A stretch of DNA of 64,000 nt from Micromonospora nigra (GTDB lineage: Bacteria; Actinomycetota; Actinomycetes; Mycobacteriales; Micromonosporaceae). The position numbers and the translations under genes were made by a program. Shown here piece by piece: positions 36,434-44,643 of the stretch (position 1 is its first letter; each line of letters opens with the position of its first letter). Below the pieces are notes generated by a model. The model saw only the letters and a list, made by a program, of their open reading frames with translations. It did not search any database and was not told where the DNA came from. Where the stretch lies: contig NZ_FMHT01000003.1 of NCBI RefSeq assembly GCF_900091585.1, positions 4,455,501 to 4,519,500 on the forward strand. Reading direction: 5' to 3'.

Positions 36434-37546
36434 ATGACCGACCAGCACGACGGCACCCGGTGCGTACACGCCGGCCTGCCGGACCCGTCACCCGGGCAGC
36501 CGTTCCTGCCGGGGCCGGTCTTCGCCGCGCCCTACCACCTCGATCCACGGCAGGGGCCGGCGGCGGCCCCGAACGGGTACGGCCGGCCCGACAACCCCAC
36601 CCGGCGGCTGCTGGAGGCCGCCATCGGCGAACTGGAGGGCGGCGAGTGCCGCACCTTCGCCAGCGGGCAGGCGGCCATCACCGGGCTGCTGCTGGCCCTG
36701 CTGAAGCCCGGCGACACGGTGGTGCTGCCCACCGACGGCTACTTCCCCGTGCGCGCGTTCGCCACCGACACCCTGCAACAGGTGGGGGTGACGGTGCGCT
36801 TCGTCCCGACCGCCGGGCCGTACCCCGACCTCGACGGCGTCCGGCTGGTCCTGGTGGAGACCCCCGCCAACCCCGGCCTGGACGTGGTGGACCTGCCCGC
36901 ACTGGCCGCCCGGGTGCACGCTGCCGGGGCCCTGCTCGCCGTGGACAACACCACCGCCACGCCGCTCGGGCAGCGCCCGCTGGACCTGGGTGCCGACCTG
37001 GTGGTGGCCTCCGGCACCAAGGCGCTGACCGGCCACTCCGACCTGCTGCTCGGCTACGTCGCGGCCCGCTCGGCGGACCTGGTGGAGACGGTCACCGCAT
37101 GGCGTACCGTCACCGGGGCCGTGCCGGGGGCGTTCGACGCCTGGCTGGCGCACCGTTCCCTGGCCACCCTCGACCTGCGGCTCGGCCGGCAGACCGCCAA
37201 CGCGGCGGCGCTGGCGGACCTGCTGGCCGGGCGGGACGACGTGACCGGGCTGCGCTGGCCGGGCCGGCCGGGAGACCCGGCGTACCCGGTGGCGTCGGCC
37301 CAGATGCGTCGGATGCCGGGGGTGCTCTCCTTCGATCTCGGCGACGCCGACCGGGTCGCCCGGTTCCTCGACGCGGCCCGGCTGGTGGCCGCCGCCACCT
37401 CCTTCGGCGGTCTGCACACCAGCGCCGACCGGCGGGCGCAGTGGGGCGACGACACCCCACCGGGCTTCGTCCGGCTCTCCTGCGGGGTGGAGGACACCGT
37501 CGACCTGGTCGCCGACGTGACGGCGGCGTTGGACGCCTCGCGGTGA
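36434..37546 (+). CDS. PLP-dependent cystathionine gamma-lyase/synthase-family enzyme
   Basis: A 370-residue Cys/Met-metabolism PLP enzyme of fold type I. It has [28 protein letters not shown], the PLP phosphate-binding [15 protein letters not shown], the Asp in [22 protein letters not shown] and the Schiff-base Lys in [17 protein letters not shown]. The exact reaction (lyase, synthase or homocysteine-forming) cannot be set by eye. ATG 36434 follows GTGAGGG; an in-frame GTG at 36425 would overlap gpsA. It is followed, with GTGA overlap, by a decayed methyltransferase gene. Confidence 0.85.
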   Translation: MTDQHDGTRCVHAGLPDPSPGQPFLPGPVFAAPYHLDPRQGPAAAPNGYGRPDNPTRRLLEAAIGELEGGECRTFASGQAAITGLLLALLKPGDTVVLPTDGYFPVRAFATDTLQQVGVTVRFVPTAGPYPDLDGVRLVLVETPANPGLDVVDLPALAARVHAAGALLAVDNTTATPLGQRPLDLGADLVVASGTKALTGHSDLLLGYVAARSADLVETVTAWRTVTGAVPGAFDAWLAHRSLATLDLRLGRQTANAAALADLLAGRDDVTGLRWPGRPGDPAYPVASAQMRRMPGVLSFDLGDADRVARFLDAARLVAAATSFGGLHTSADRRAQWGDDTPPGFVRLSCGVEDTVDLVADVTAALDASR

Positions 37547-37846
37547 CCGGTCCGTCCGCCGTGTGCCGCGAGGTCGTGGTGCGCCGGTTGCGGACCGCGG
37601 GCTGTGTCCGGGCCGAGGAGGAGGCCGCCTGCTGGTGGCCGCCGTCGGCACCCCGACGGAGCTGGATCTGCTGGTGACGGTGGCCCTGGCGTGTCGGACC
37701 GGCTCGCTCCGGGCGGTCACCTGGTGGTGGAGAGCGGCCGGGAGCAGGCCGGGGCCCTGTGCGCGGCGCTGTCCGCCGCCGGCCTGGTGCCGCAGATGCG
37801 ACGGGACGCCGACCTGGACGCGACGGTGGTGCTGGCCCGTAACTGA
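37543..37846 (+). pseudogene. Remnant of a HemK/PrmC-like N5-glutamine methyltransferase gene
   Basis: Pieces of one protein appear in three frames. From GTG 37543 the first frame reads VVVRRLRTAGCVRAEEEA, typical of the N-terminus of PrmC-related methyltransferases. The next frame continues LLVAAVGTPTELDLLVTVA. The third gives the C-terminus: SDRLAPGGHLVVESGREQAG, then ALCAALSAAGLVPQMRRDAD, LDATVVLARN, stop. The SAM-binding core and the catalytic NPPY motif are missing. About 304 bp remain where an intact gene would need roughly 780. So at least two frame changes and one internal deletion. The GTG overlapping the previous stop suggests it was once in the same operon. Confidence 0.75.
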
Positions 37847-37974
37847 CGGGCCGCGCCGCGTCCGTGCCCGGTCCGTCCTGCCGAGCCGCCCGGCAGCCCG
37901 CCGCACCGCAGGCATGGCGGGAGCGGGTACGGGAAACTAGCCTCACGTCAGCACATCGACGAGAGGCGGACGAC

Positions 37975-39015
37975 GTGGGCAGCGTGGGTGTGCCGGTGGT
38001 CGTGGGGCTCGACAACGGCGGCACCAGCAACAACGCCACGGTGCTGACCGTCGACGGCCGGTTCCTGGTCGACGGGCTGGTGGAGATCCCCAGCGAGGTC
38101 CGGGTCGGTCCGGTGGCGGCGGTCGAGGCTCTCGCCGCCGCCTTCGACGGGGTGCTCGCGTTGACCGGGGTGCCCCGTGAACTCGTCCGGGCCGTCGGGC
38201 TGGACACGCCGGGGCCGGCCAGCGCCGACGGGGTGATCTCCTCGAAGGGGTCGACGAACTTCGCCCAGCCGGCCTGGCGTGGCTTCGACGTGCGGAGCGC
38301 GCTGCAGCGGCGGTTGGGGCTTCCGGTGGTCTACCACAACGACGGCAACGCCGCCGCGCTGTACGCCCACCACGCGTACTTCGGCGCGGCGGCGATGCGC
38401 CGGTCGTCGGTGTCGGCGATCGTGGGCACCGGGCTCGGTGGCGGCCTGGTCAACGACGGCCGGGTGATCGCGGGCGCGGCGGGAATGGCCGGCGAGCTGG
38501 GCCACGTGCACCTGCCGCTCGACGGGCTGCTCGGCCCCGGTCAACCGGTGCCTACCTGCGCCTGCGGCTTCGCCGGGGACGCCGAGAGCGTCGCCTCGTT
38601 GACCGCGATCGCGCGCAACCTGCTGCCGTACTGGCTGACCCGCTTTCCCGGCCATCCCCTCGCCGCCGAGCCGGTGGAGCGGGCGGCCAAGCTGGTCCGG
38701 GGCTACGGGGAGCGGGGCGACCCGCTGGCCCGGGAGATCTTCGCCCAGCAGGCCCGGGCGCTCGGCCGGCTGTTCACGCTGGCCGCGAACGTCACCGATC
38801 CGCACGCGTACTTCGTCGGCGGGGGTGTGGTGGAGGCGGCCCCGGAGTTCCGTGACTGGTTTCTGGCGATCGTCCGGGAACACACCGTGCTGCGGGCCGA
38901 GCAGGCGGCCGTGGCCACGTTCGCGCTGGTGCCGGATCGGGACATGGCGGGCGCTCGGGGGTGGCGATCGCCGCGCTGGAGGCGCTGCGTGCCGGTTCCG
39001 CGTCGGCGCCCCTGA
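37975..39015 (+). CDS. ROK-family sugar kinase, 3' frameshift likely
   Basis: A 346-residue ROK-family protein (glucokinase-like). The GTG start 37975 follows GAGAGGCGG. The N-terminal DNGGTSNNATV is the phosphate-1 loop; later are VGLDTPGPASADG, the ROK zinc region with CACGFAG (the usual form has more Cys) and GTGLGGGLVNDG, GMAGELGHVHL. Near 38958 the last 20 or so codons read as non-homologous Trp/Arg-rich sequence, while shifting to the other frame gives VAIAALEALRAGSASAPL, the expected ROK tail. A single G lost in the run at about 38954-38960 would explain it: a real frameshift or an assembly error. Confidence 0.85.
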   Translation: MGSVGVPVVVGLDNGGTSNNATVLTVDGRFLVDGLVEIPSEVRVGPVAAVEALAAAFDGVLALTGVPRELVRAVGLDTPGPASADGVISSKGSTNFAQPAWRGFDVRSALQRRLGLPVVYHNDGNAAALYAHHAYFGAAAMRRSSVSAIVGTGLGGGLVNDGRVIAGAAGMAGELGHVHLPLDGLLGPGQPVPTCACGFAGDAESVASLTAIARNLLPYWLTRFPGHPLAAEPVERAAKLVRGYGERGDPLAREIFAQQARALGRLFTLAANVTDPHAYFVGGGVVEAAPEFRDWFLAIVREHTVLRAEQAAVATFALVPDRDMAGARGWRSPRWRRCVPVPRRRP

Positions 39016-39069
39016 CCGGGGACCGGAGCGCGGGCGGAGCCGGCCCGGGGGCCTGAGGGCGGGACCGGC

Positions 39070-39150
39070 CCGCAGGTCTGCGGGCGGGACCGGGTCGGGG
39101 GGTCTGCGGGCGGGACCGGGCCGGGATCTGCGGGCGGAGCGGCCCGGGGG
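39070..39150. repeat. GC-rich imperfect tandem repeats
   Basis: Three copies of a CTGCGGGCGGGACCGGG-like unit at about 39078, 39104 and 39128 (spacing 26 and 24 bp) in the gap between the ROK gene and the convergent DUF397 gene. No gene is seen in the gap 39016-39256. Confidence 0.8.
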
Positions 39151-39256
39151 CGGGGTGCGGCAGGGGCTGAGGGCTGACCGGGCCGGCGGTGCCGTGACCG
39201 GCCCGGTCAGCGATCTCGGGCGGGACGCGGTGGACGCGCCACGGGTGGGGGACGGG

Positions 39257-39457
39257 CTACGGTCGCGGGGGCGCGCCGGTGAAGGCGGCCCAGGCCGTGG
39301 GCGGGAAGAGCAGCACGGCGCCGGCCCGGTCCTTCGAGTCCCGGACGGCCACGGTGTCGGGGATCGCCGCGATCTCCACGCAGGCCCCCTCGTCACCGCT
39401 GTGGCTGCTCTTGCGCCATCCGGCCGCGGCCAGCGCCGTGCTGATCGTCGGTGTCAT
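39257..39457 (-). CDS. DUF397 protein, 66 aa
   Basis: A small DUF397 protein with the family core WRKSSHSGDEGACVEIA and VAVRDSKDRAGAVLLFPPTAWAAF. In Streptomyces these proteins pair with DUF5753 XRE regulators, and overexpression can trigger or block development. It lies 3 bp downstream of the XRE gene on the same strand, forming the standard two-gene unit. It is likely a partner or antagonist of the regulator. Confidence 0.93.
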   Translation of the reverse strand: MTPTISTALAAAGWRKSSHSGDEGACVEIAAIPDTVAVRDSKDRAGAVLLFPPTAWAAFTGAPPRP

Positions 39458-39460
39458 GCT

Positions 39461-40306
39461 CTACCGTCCCTTCAGGAGTGTGACGAGTTCGTCGCGGCTG
39501 GCCGCAGGGCTGAGCGCGACGGTGCGCAGATGTTCCATGATCTTGGTGCAGGTTCGCAGGTCACCCGGTCTGTCGAGGACCATCTGCCCGGCCACGGTCT
39601 CGACCGAGGCGATGATCGGGTCCTCCGGGTCGGCGAACTCCAGGATGTGCAGCGAGCCGCGGGTGCCCCGGTGGTAGCCAGCGGACAGCGGGATGACCTG
39701 GACGGTCACGTTCGGCAGCTCGGTCATCTTCAGCAGGTGGCGCAGTTGCCCGTCCATGACCGTCCGGTCGCCGACCGGCCGCAGCAGCGCCGCCTCGTCG
39801 AGGATCGCGTCGAAGATCGGCGGGGTGTCGCCGGTGAGCCGCTGCTGGCGGTCCAGCCGCAGGTGCACCCGTTGTTCGACCTGTTCGTCGGTGAGGGTGT
39901 GGGGCCCGCCGCGCATGACGCCGCGGATGTAGTCGGCGGTCTGCATCAGACCGGGCACCACGGACGGCTCGAAGTTGGCGATGCCGGTGGCCTCGGCCTC
40001 GAGGGCGATGAAGTCGATGGTGCGCCGGTCCAGCAGGTAGGAGTACGACACCCACCAGCCCGGCTTGCGGGCGTCCTTGGCGAGTTGCACGGCGGCCGCC
40101 ACCTCGTCCGCGCCGACCCCGTAGAGGGTCAGCAGGGCTCGGACGGTGGCGGGGTTGACCAGCGTCTGGGCGTTCTCGTAGCGGGACAGCGTGCTGCGGG
40201 TGCTGTTGATCTCGTCGGCTGCGGCCTCCAGGGTGAGGCCGGCGGCCTCCCGGTGGCTGCGCAGGGCGATCCCGAGCCGGCGCGCCCGGGCGGTCTTGGG
40301 TGCCAT
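39461..40306 (-). CDS. XRE-family regulator with DUF5753 domain
   Basis: A 281-residue transcription regulator. Residues about 10-65 are the XRE helix-turn-helix (LGIALRSHREAAGLTLEAAADEI, then STRSTLSRYENAQTLV). The DUF5753 effector domain runs from about 95 to 280 (SVVPGLMQTADYIRGVMRGG, QVIPLSAGYHRG). Typical of the scr-type sporulation and stress gene pairs of Streptomyces and relatives. An inverted repeat immediately upstream is a candidate auto-operator. Divergent from the small genes at 40540. Confidence 0.93.
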   Translation of the reverse strand: MAPKTARARRLGIALRSHREAAGLTLEAAADEINSTRSTLSRYENAQTLVNPATVRALLTLYGVGADEVAAAVQLAKDARKPGWWVSYSYLLDRRTIDFIALEAEATGIANFEPSVVPGLMQTADYIRGVMRGGPHTLTDEQVEQRVHLRLDRQQRLTGDTPPIFDAILDEAALLRPVGDRTVMDGQLRHLLKMTELPNVTVQVIPLSAGYHRGTRGSLHILEFADPEDPIIASVETVAGQMVLDRPGDLRTCTKIMEHLRTVALSPAASRDELVTLLKGR

Positions 40307-40314
40307 GCGTCGAT

Positions 40315-40350
40315 GTTCTCACGTATCTGGGAGCATGTACATGAGAGAAC
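40315..40350. promoter_or_regulatory. Candidate operator upstream of the XRE gene
   Basis: GTTCTC (40315-40320) and GAGAAC (40345-40350) are inverted arms, and between them is a perfect palindrome CATGTACATG (40334-40343). It starts 9 bp upstream of the XRE ATG. XRE regulators of this type usually bind their own promoter; no target was tested. The region 40351-40539 has no clear gene. Confidence 0.45.
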
Positions 40351-40539
40351 GTCGGTGAGAGTTGCATTCACGGCCATGGAGGTGTCAATCTGTGTTGGCG
40401 TCCTCACCGCCGGTTGTCGTGGCGACGGTGGCGGTGGGTGACCGGAGGGGATGGGGCGCGTGGCGATCGGGTTTCTCCCCCGTACCCGATCGTCACGTGC
40501 CCCGCGCCGACCAGGCCCGACCACTGTGGAGGGATCGAC

Positions 40540-40590
40540 GTGCGTACTGTTGGACAGGGGTACGGCGAGCGCACGGGCCGCCCACGGTGA
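40540..40590 (+). CDS. Possible 16-aa small ORF, translationally coupled
   Basis: GTG 40540 is preceded by a strong GGAGGG ribosome site 7 bp away and reads M-RTVGQGYGERTGRPR, stop TGA at 40588-40590. Its stop overlaps the GTG start of the next gene (GTGA), the arrangement of translational coupling. It may be a real upstream ORF or only a fortuitous signal; no family is known to me. Confidence 0.35.
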   Translation: MRTVGQGYGERTGRPR

Positions 40591-40835
40591 CCCGCTTCCT
40601 GGTGGTCCTCACCGACGTGCGCGCCGACGTCGCGGGCGGCCGTGACGAACGCAACTGGCCGGAGCGTCGCCGCCAGGTGGTCGGGGCGAGCAGCCGGGAG
40701 GCCGCCGACCGGATCGCCGGGGCGTTCATGGCGCTGGGCATGGTACGGGCCGGCCGCCAGCGGGTGAAGGTGATCGCGATCGGCCGCCGGCACGCCCGCC
40801 TGGACCGCGAACCCGCCGGCCAGGCGGGCGCCTAG
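40587..40835 (+). CDS. Small hypothetical protein, 82 aa
   Basis: A basic protein, TRFLVVLTDVRADVAGGRDERNWPERRRQVVGASSREAADRIAGAFMALGMVRAGRQRVKVIAIGRRHAR. It has no signal or membrane segment. The short length and alternating strand-helix pattern are unlike anything I can name with certainty. Starts with GTGA overlap after the 16-aa ORF. Its stop TAG overlaps the stop of the minus-strand AAA gene within the palindrome CTAG (40832-40835). Confidence 0.55.
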   Translation: MTRFLVVLTDVRADVAGGRDERNWPERRRQVVGASSREAADRIAGAFMALGMVRAGRQRVKVIAIGRRHARLDREPAGQAGA

Positions 40836-42208
40836 AGCAGACGCCGCCGCTTCAGGTAGGCGACCAGGTCGTCGTAGACGCCACCCTCGTTGGCGAACAT
40901 CGCCACGTTGCGGGCGGTGGCCAGCCACGGCCGGGTCGACGGCCGCACCTCCTTCAGCGCCCGTTCCAGGTCCCGCTGCTCGATCATGCGCACCTCTCCG
41001 GTGCGCACCGAGTCGGCCATCGCGAACTCGGCCGCCGTCTCGCACAGGTGGGCCAGATCCGCCCCCGAGAAGTCCTCGGTCGCGGCGACCACCGGCCGCA
41101 GGTCGATGCCGGCGATCGGCCGGTCCCGCAGGTGGTATTCCAGGACGGCCCGCCGGGCGTCCGGGTCGGGCGGCAGCACCAGCACCACCCGGTCCAGCCG
41201 ACCCGGTCGGCGCAGCGCCGGGTCCACGTCCCACGGGGTGTTGGTGGCGGCCAGCACGAAGACTCCCTCGTTGTCGCCCTCCATGCCGTCCAGCTCCGCC
41301 AACAGCTGGTTGCCCAGAGTGCGCATCGAACTGGAGCTGGCCTGGGACCGCTTGTGGCCCAGGGCGTCGATCTCGTCGAGGAACAGCACGCAGGGCGCGT
41401 TGCGCCGGGCCGCCTGGAACAACTCGTGCAGGTTGCGTTCCGAGTTGCCCATCCACATGTCGAGCACGTCGACGATGGACAACGACAGGAACTTCGCGCC
41501 CATCTCGCCGGCCACCGCCCGGGCCAGGAAGGTCTTGCCGCAGCCGGGCGGGCCGTACAGCATGAGGCCACCGCGCAGGCTCTTGCCGTACATCCGGCGC
41601 AACTGCGGATTGCGTAACGGGCCGAGGAAGGCCAGCTCAAGGCGCTCCTTGACCGCCGCCATGCCGCCGACGTCGGTCAGCCGGACCCCGGAGGTCTCCA
41701 CGTCGAACACCCGGTCGGCGTCGCCCGTCACCGGCTCGGGTTCGTCGCCGGCCCGGACGAAGCGGGGCGGCACCACGTCGGCCAGTTCCCGTTCGTAGGC
41801 CGCGAGCGGGTCGACGGTGCCGTCACCGCCCGCCCCCGTCGGCGGCGGGACCGGCGGAGCGGGCCGCGCCCCCGCCGGCGGCGCGGTGGGCTGTGGGCCC
41901 GCCGGTGGCGCGATGGGCTGTGGGTCCGCCGGTGGCGGAGCGGCCGGTGGATCCGCCGGCGACAGGGTCGACTCCGGGCCCGTGGGCCCGGACGACGACG
42001 GGGATGCGGCCCCCAACGCCCGGTGCATCAGCTCCTGCGCCTGCCCGTTGCCCGGCTCCCGGGCCAGCGCCTGGCCGATCTGTGCGATCGCCTCCGCCCG
42101 ACGACCCGCGTCGAGCAGCAGGTCGGCCAGGTGCAGCCGCAGCGGCAGGTCGTCGGGACGGGCGTCCAGGGCCGCCGTCAGGGAGGCGATGAGAGGATCG
42201 GCGCTCAT
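40832..42208 (-). CDS. TPR-containing AAA+ ATPase
   Basis: A 458-residue protein from ATG 42208. Residues about 1-65 are a TPR-like helical repeat (ADPLIASLTAALDARPDDLPLRLHLADLLLDAGR...IGQALAREPGNGQAQELM). Residues about 70-125 are a Pro/Ala-rich linker with repeated PPAGPQP-like units. The AAA+ domain has Walker A GPPGCGKTFLARA, Walker B LFLDEIDALG, and the arginine-finger region RRPGRLDR. Lid follows. Known AAA+ classes with this TPR-linker-AAA order are rare in my memory; the ATPase core resembles the ClpX/FtsH-type classic clade without a protease domain. Partner unknown. Confidence 0.88.
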   Translation of the reverse strand: MSADPLIASLTAALDARPDDLPLRLHLADLLLDAGRRAEAIAQIGQALAREPGNGQAQELMHRALGAASPSSSGPTGPESTLSPADPPAAPPPADPQPIAPPAGPQPTAPPAGARPAPPVPPPTGAGGDGTVDPLAAYERELADVVPPRFVRAGDEPEPVTGDADRVFDVETSGVRLTDVGGMAAVKERLELAFLGPLRNPQLRRMYGKSLRGGLMLYGPPGCGKTFLARAVAGEMGAKFLSLSIVDVLDMWMGNSERNLHELFQAARRNAPCVLFLDEIDALGHKRSQASSSSMRTLGNQLLAELDGMEGDNEGVFVLAATNTPWDVDPALRRPGRLDRVVLVLPPDPDARRAVLEYHLRDRPIAGIDLRPVVAATEDFSGADLAHLCETAAEFAMADSVRTGEVRMIEQRDLERALKEVRPSTRPWLATARNVAMFANEGGVYDDLVAYLKRRRLL

Positions 42209-42412
42209 GGGACGGGTAGCGTAGTGCCCCACCCGCCAGCCCGGAATCCCGCGCCCGAACCGCCCCGCCCGATTACTGTGCGTATACGACGAGTTGACCG
42301 GTTGCCGTGGGATGAGGCCTCTCGCCGGGTATCGGCAACCGGCTGCGGCCACCCACAGTAAGGTCAACCGGGTGAGGGCCCGCCCGCAGTCGTGTACCGA
42401 GAGGTGACCGGA

Positions 42413-43519
42413 GTGACCACCCCAGGCAAGACCCGTGTCGCGATCGTCTTCGGCGGTCGCAGCCCGGAACACGGCATTTCCTGCGTCAGCGCGGGCAGTG
42501 TGCTCGGCGCCCTCGACCCCGACGAGTACGAGGTCGTCCCGGTCGGCATCACCCGCGCCGGGCAGTGGGTGCTGACCAGCGGCGACCCCGCCGGGCTGGC
42601 GATCACCGCCCGGCGGCTGCCGGAGATCACCGCCGCGTCCGGCACCGACGTCGTGCTGCGCGCCGACCCGACCGGCAACGGGCTCGTGGTGCTCGATCCC
42701 ACCGAGGGGCCCCGGGCGCTGGCCGACGTGGACGTGGTCTTCCCCGTGCTGCACGGCGCGTACGGCGAGGACGGCACCATCCAGGGCATGCTGGAGATGG
42801 CCGGCCTGCCGTACGTGGGCGCGAACGTGTTCGCCTCCGCCGCCGCCATGGACAAGGAGTTCACCAAGAAGCTCTGCGTCGCCGAGGGCATCCCCGTCGG
42901 CCCCTACGCGGTGCTGCGCAACGGCATGACCCTCAGCGAGGAGGACAAGCAGCGCCTCGGGCTGCCCGTCTTCGTCAAGCCCTCGCGCGCCGGTTCCTCC
43001 TTCGGCATCACCAGGGTCAGCGACTGGGCGGACCTCGACGCCGCCGTGGCCACCGCCCGACAGATCGACCCGAAGGTGCTCGTCGAGGGCGCCATCGTCG
43101 GCCGCGAGATCGAGTGCGGCGTGCTGGAGGGCGAAGCCGCCGGGATGCCCGAGGCGTCGGTGCTGGCCGAGGTGCGGGTCGTCGGCGACTACGACTTCTA
43201 CGACTTCGAGGCCAAGTACATCGACTCGGAATCCGCCTGCGAGTACGACATCCCCGCCGACCTGCCCGACCCGGTCACCCGCCAGGTGCGCGAGTACGCC
43301 GTCCGGGCCTTCGCCGCCCTGGACTGCGCCGGCCTGGCCCGGGTCGACTTCTTCGTCACCCCGGAGCTGGACGTCTACCTCAACGAGATCAACACCATGC
43401 CGGGCTTCACCCCGACATCGATGTTCCCGCGGATGTGGGCGGCCGCCGGCCTGGAGTATCCGAAGCTGGTGGACCGTCTCATCCGGACCGCCCTGACCAG
43501 GGGCACCGGCCTGCGCTGA
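42413..43519 (+). CDS. ddl: D-alanine--D-alanine ligase
   Basis: Joins two D-Ala with ATP for peptidoglycan. The 368-residue protein starts [29 protein letters not shown], then [25 protein letters not shown], and has the ATP-grasp domain with [24 protein letters not shown] and the metal-binding [19 protein letters not shown] 42413 with GAGG at 42401 is preferred to the in-frame start 21 bp upstream. Monocistronic. Confidence 0.95.
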   Translation: MTTPGKTRVAIVFGGRSPEHGISCVSAGSVLGALDPDEYEVVPVGITRAGQWVLTSGDPAGLAITARRLPEITAASGTDVVLRADPTGNGLVVLDPTEGPRALADVDVVFPVLHGAYGEDGTIQGMLEMAGLPYVGANVFASAAAMDKEFTKKLCVAEGIPVGPYAVLRNGMTLSEEDKQRLGLPVFVKPSRAGSSFGITRVSDWADLDAAVATARQIDPKVLVEGAIVGREIECGVLEGEAAGMPEASVLAEVRVVGDYDFYDFEAKYIDSESACEYDIPADLPDPVTRQVREYAVRAFAALDCAGLARVDFFVTPELDVYLNEINTMPGFTPTSMFPRMWAAAGLEYPKLVDRLIRTALTRGTGLR

Positions 43520-43565
43520 GTGGCCCGGCAGCGTCCCCGGTCAGCCGCCCGGCACCGTGACCGGG

Positions 43566-43606
43566 GTGACCGGCCCGGCACTGCCGTCGGGTGACCGGCC
43601 CGGCAC
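43566..43606. repeat. Direct repeat, 16 bp x 2
   Basis: GTGACCGGCCCGGCAC occurs at 43566-43581 and 43591-43606 in the 173-bp gap between ddl and the convergent DUF3515 gene. No gene is seen in the gap. Confidence 0.85.
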
Positions 43607-43692
43607 CGGCGGCGGGCCGGTGCTCCCGCCGGGCGCGGCAGCCACGGCGGTCGTCACCGCCACCAAGGCGAAGGCGGCCACGTCGTCGGGGG

Positions 43693-44313
43693 TCAGTCCC
43701 GGCAGCCGTCGGGGGCGGGACCGGCGGACGGCACCGAGGCGACGACCGTGTCGGCGATCGGGCTGATCCGTTGCAGGGCCGGGCCGTGCTCCCGGGGCAC
43801 CCGCACCGAGACGGCGGTCTCCCGGTCGACGGTGGTGAGCACCGTGGCGTCGGGCCCCTCGACCGGGTGCCAGCAGACCGAGTTGACCACCCACACGTCG
43901 TCGGTGGCGCCCACCTCGGGCTCCGCGCCGCCGCAGGCCACCGTGAGCGCCGGATCGCCGTAGGCGGCGTTCTGTTCCGGGCCGGCGGTGACCGGCCGCT
44001 GCGCCAGACCGCCCACGCTCGCGGGCAACTGGGACAGCAGGGCCCGGCACACCGTGGCGGGCCGCTCGGCCAGCGGCGGGGCAGCCATCTCGACCGGGGC
44101 GGTGGACTGCGCGCGGGTGGTCGACGGCGACGGCTCGGGCGCGGCGACCGGCGTGCCGGGGGAGAGCTTGGCGAACGCGAGCCCGCCGACCAGCAGCGTC
44201 ACCGGCAACGCCACCGCCGTGGCGATCAGCGCCGCGCTGCGGGTCGTGCGGTCCCGCGCCGGGCCGGTGGCGTCGTCGGAGCCGGCGGCGGGAGTTTCGG
44301 AGATCGTGAGCAC
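43693..44313 (-). CDS. DUF3515 exported/membrane protein
   Basis: A 206-residue protein with a membrane-anchoring or signal helix at about residues 26-49 (SAALIATAVALPVTLLVGGLAFAKL) and an extracellular DUF3515 domain (about 75-206) containing Cys residues in VCRALLSQLP, TVACGG, NSVCWHPV. DUF3515 is confined to actinobacteria and of unknown role. Its GTG start at 44313 immediately follows the stop of the Lrp-like gene upstream on the same strand, suggesting coupled translation. Confidence 0.85.
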   Translation of the reverse strand: MLTISETPAAGSDDATGPARDRTTRSAALIATAVALPVTLLVGGLAFAKLSPGTPVAAPEPSPSTTRAQSTAPVEMAAPPLAERPATVCRALLSQLPASVGGLAQRPVTAGPEQNAAYGDPALTVACGGAEPEVGATDDVWVVNSVCWHPVEGPDATVLTTVDRETAVSVRVPREHGPALQRISPIADTVVASVPSAGPAPDGCRD

Positions 44314-44547
44314 TTACAGCCGCACCACCGAACACGTGAGGGTGCGGGTGATGCCCGGCACCATCTGGACCTTGCTGACGATCAGTTTACCCAGTTCGTC
44401 GACGGTGTTCGCCTCGGTGAGCACCACCACGTCGTACGGGCCGGTGACGGCGTCGACCCGGACCACGCCGGCAAGATCGGCGATGAGACCGGCCACGTCA
44501 CGCGCCCGACCGACCTCGGTCTGGATGAGGATGTACGCCTGAACCAC
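44314..44547 (-). CDS. Lrp/AsnC ligand-binding (RAM) domain protein, 77 aa
   Basis: A stand-alone RAM-type domain without a helix-turn-helix: VVQAYILIQTEVGRARDVAGLIADLAGVVRVDAVTGPYDVVVL. Such proteins in actinobacteria are amino acid sensors that oligomerise with full-length Lrp proteins. GTG start 44547 with GGAGG upstream. Divergent from thiL. Confidence 0.9.
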   Translation of the reverse strand: MVQAYILIQTEVGRARDVAGLIADLAGVVRVDAVTGPYDVVVLTEANTVDELGKLIVSKVQMVPGITRTLTCSVVRL

Positions 44548-44643
44548 GACTCGACCTCCGTCCGTCGCCGCCAGTGGGCGGCCCGAAGGGAGAAAGTACC
44601 GTACGGACCAGGTGTGATCCCTTTCGGTGGTCGGGGAGCAGCG

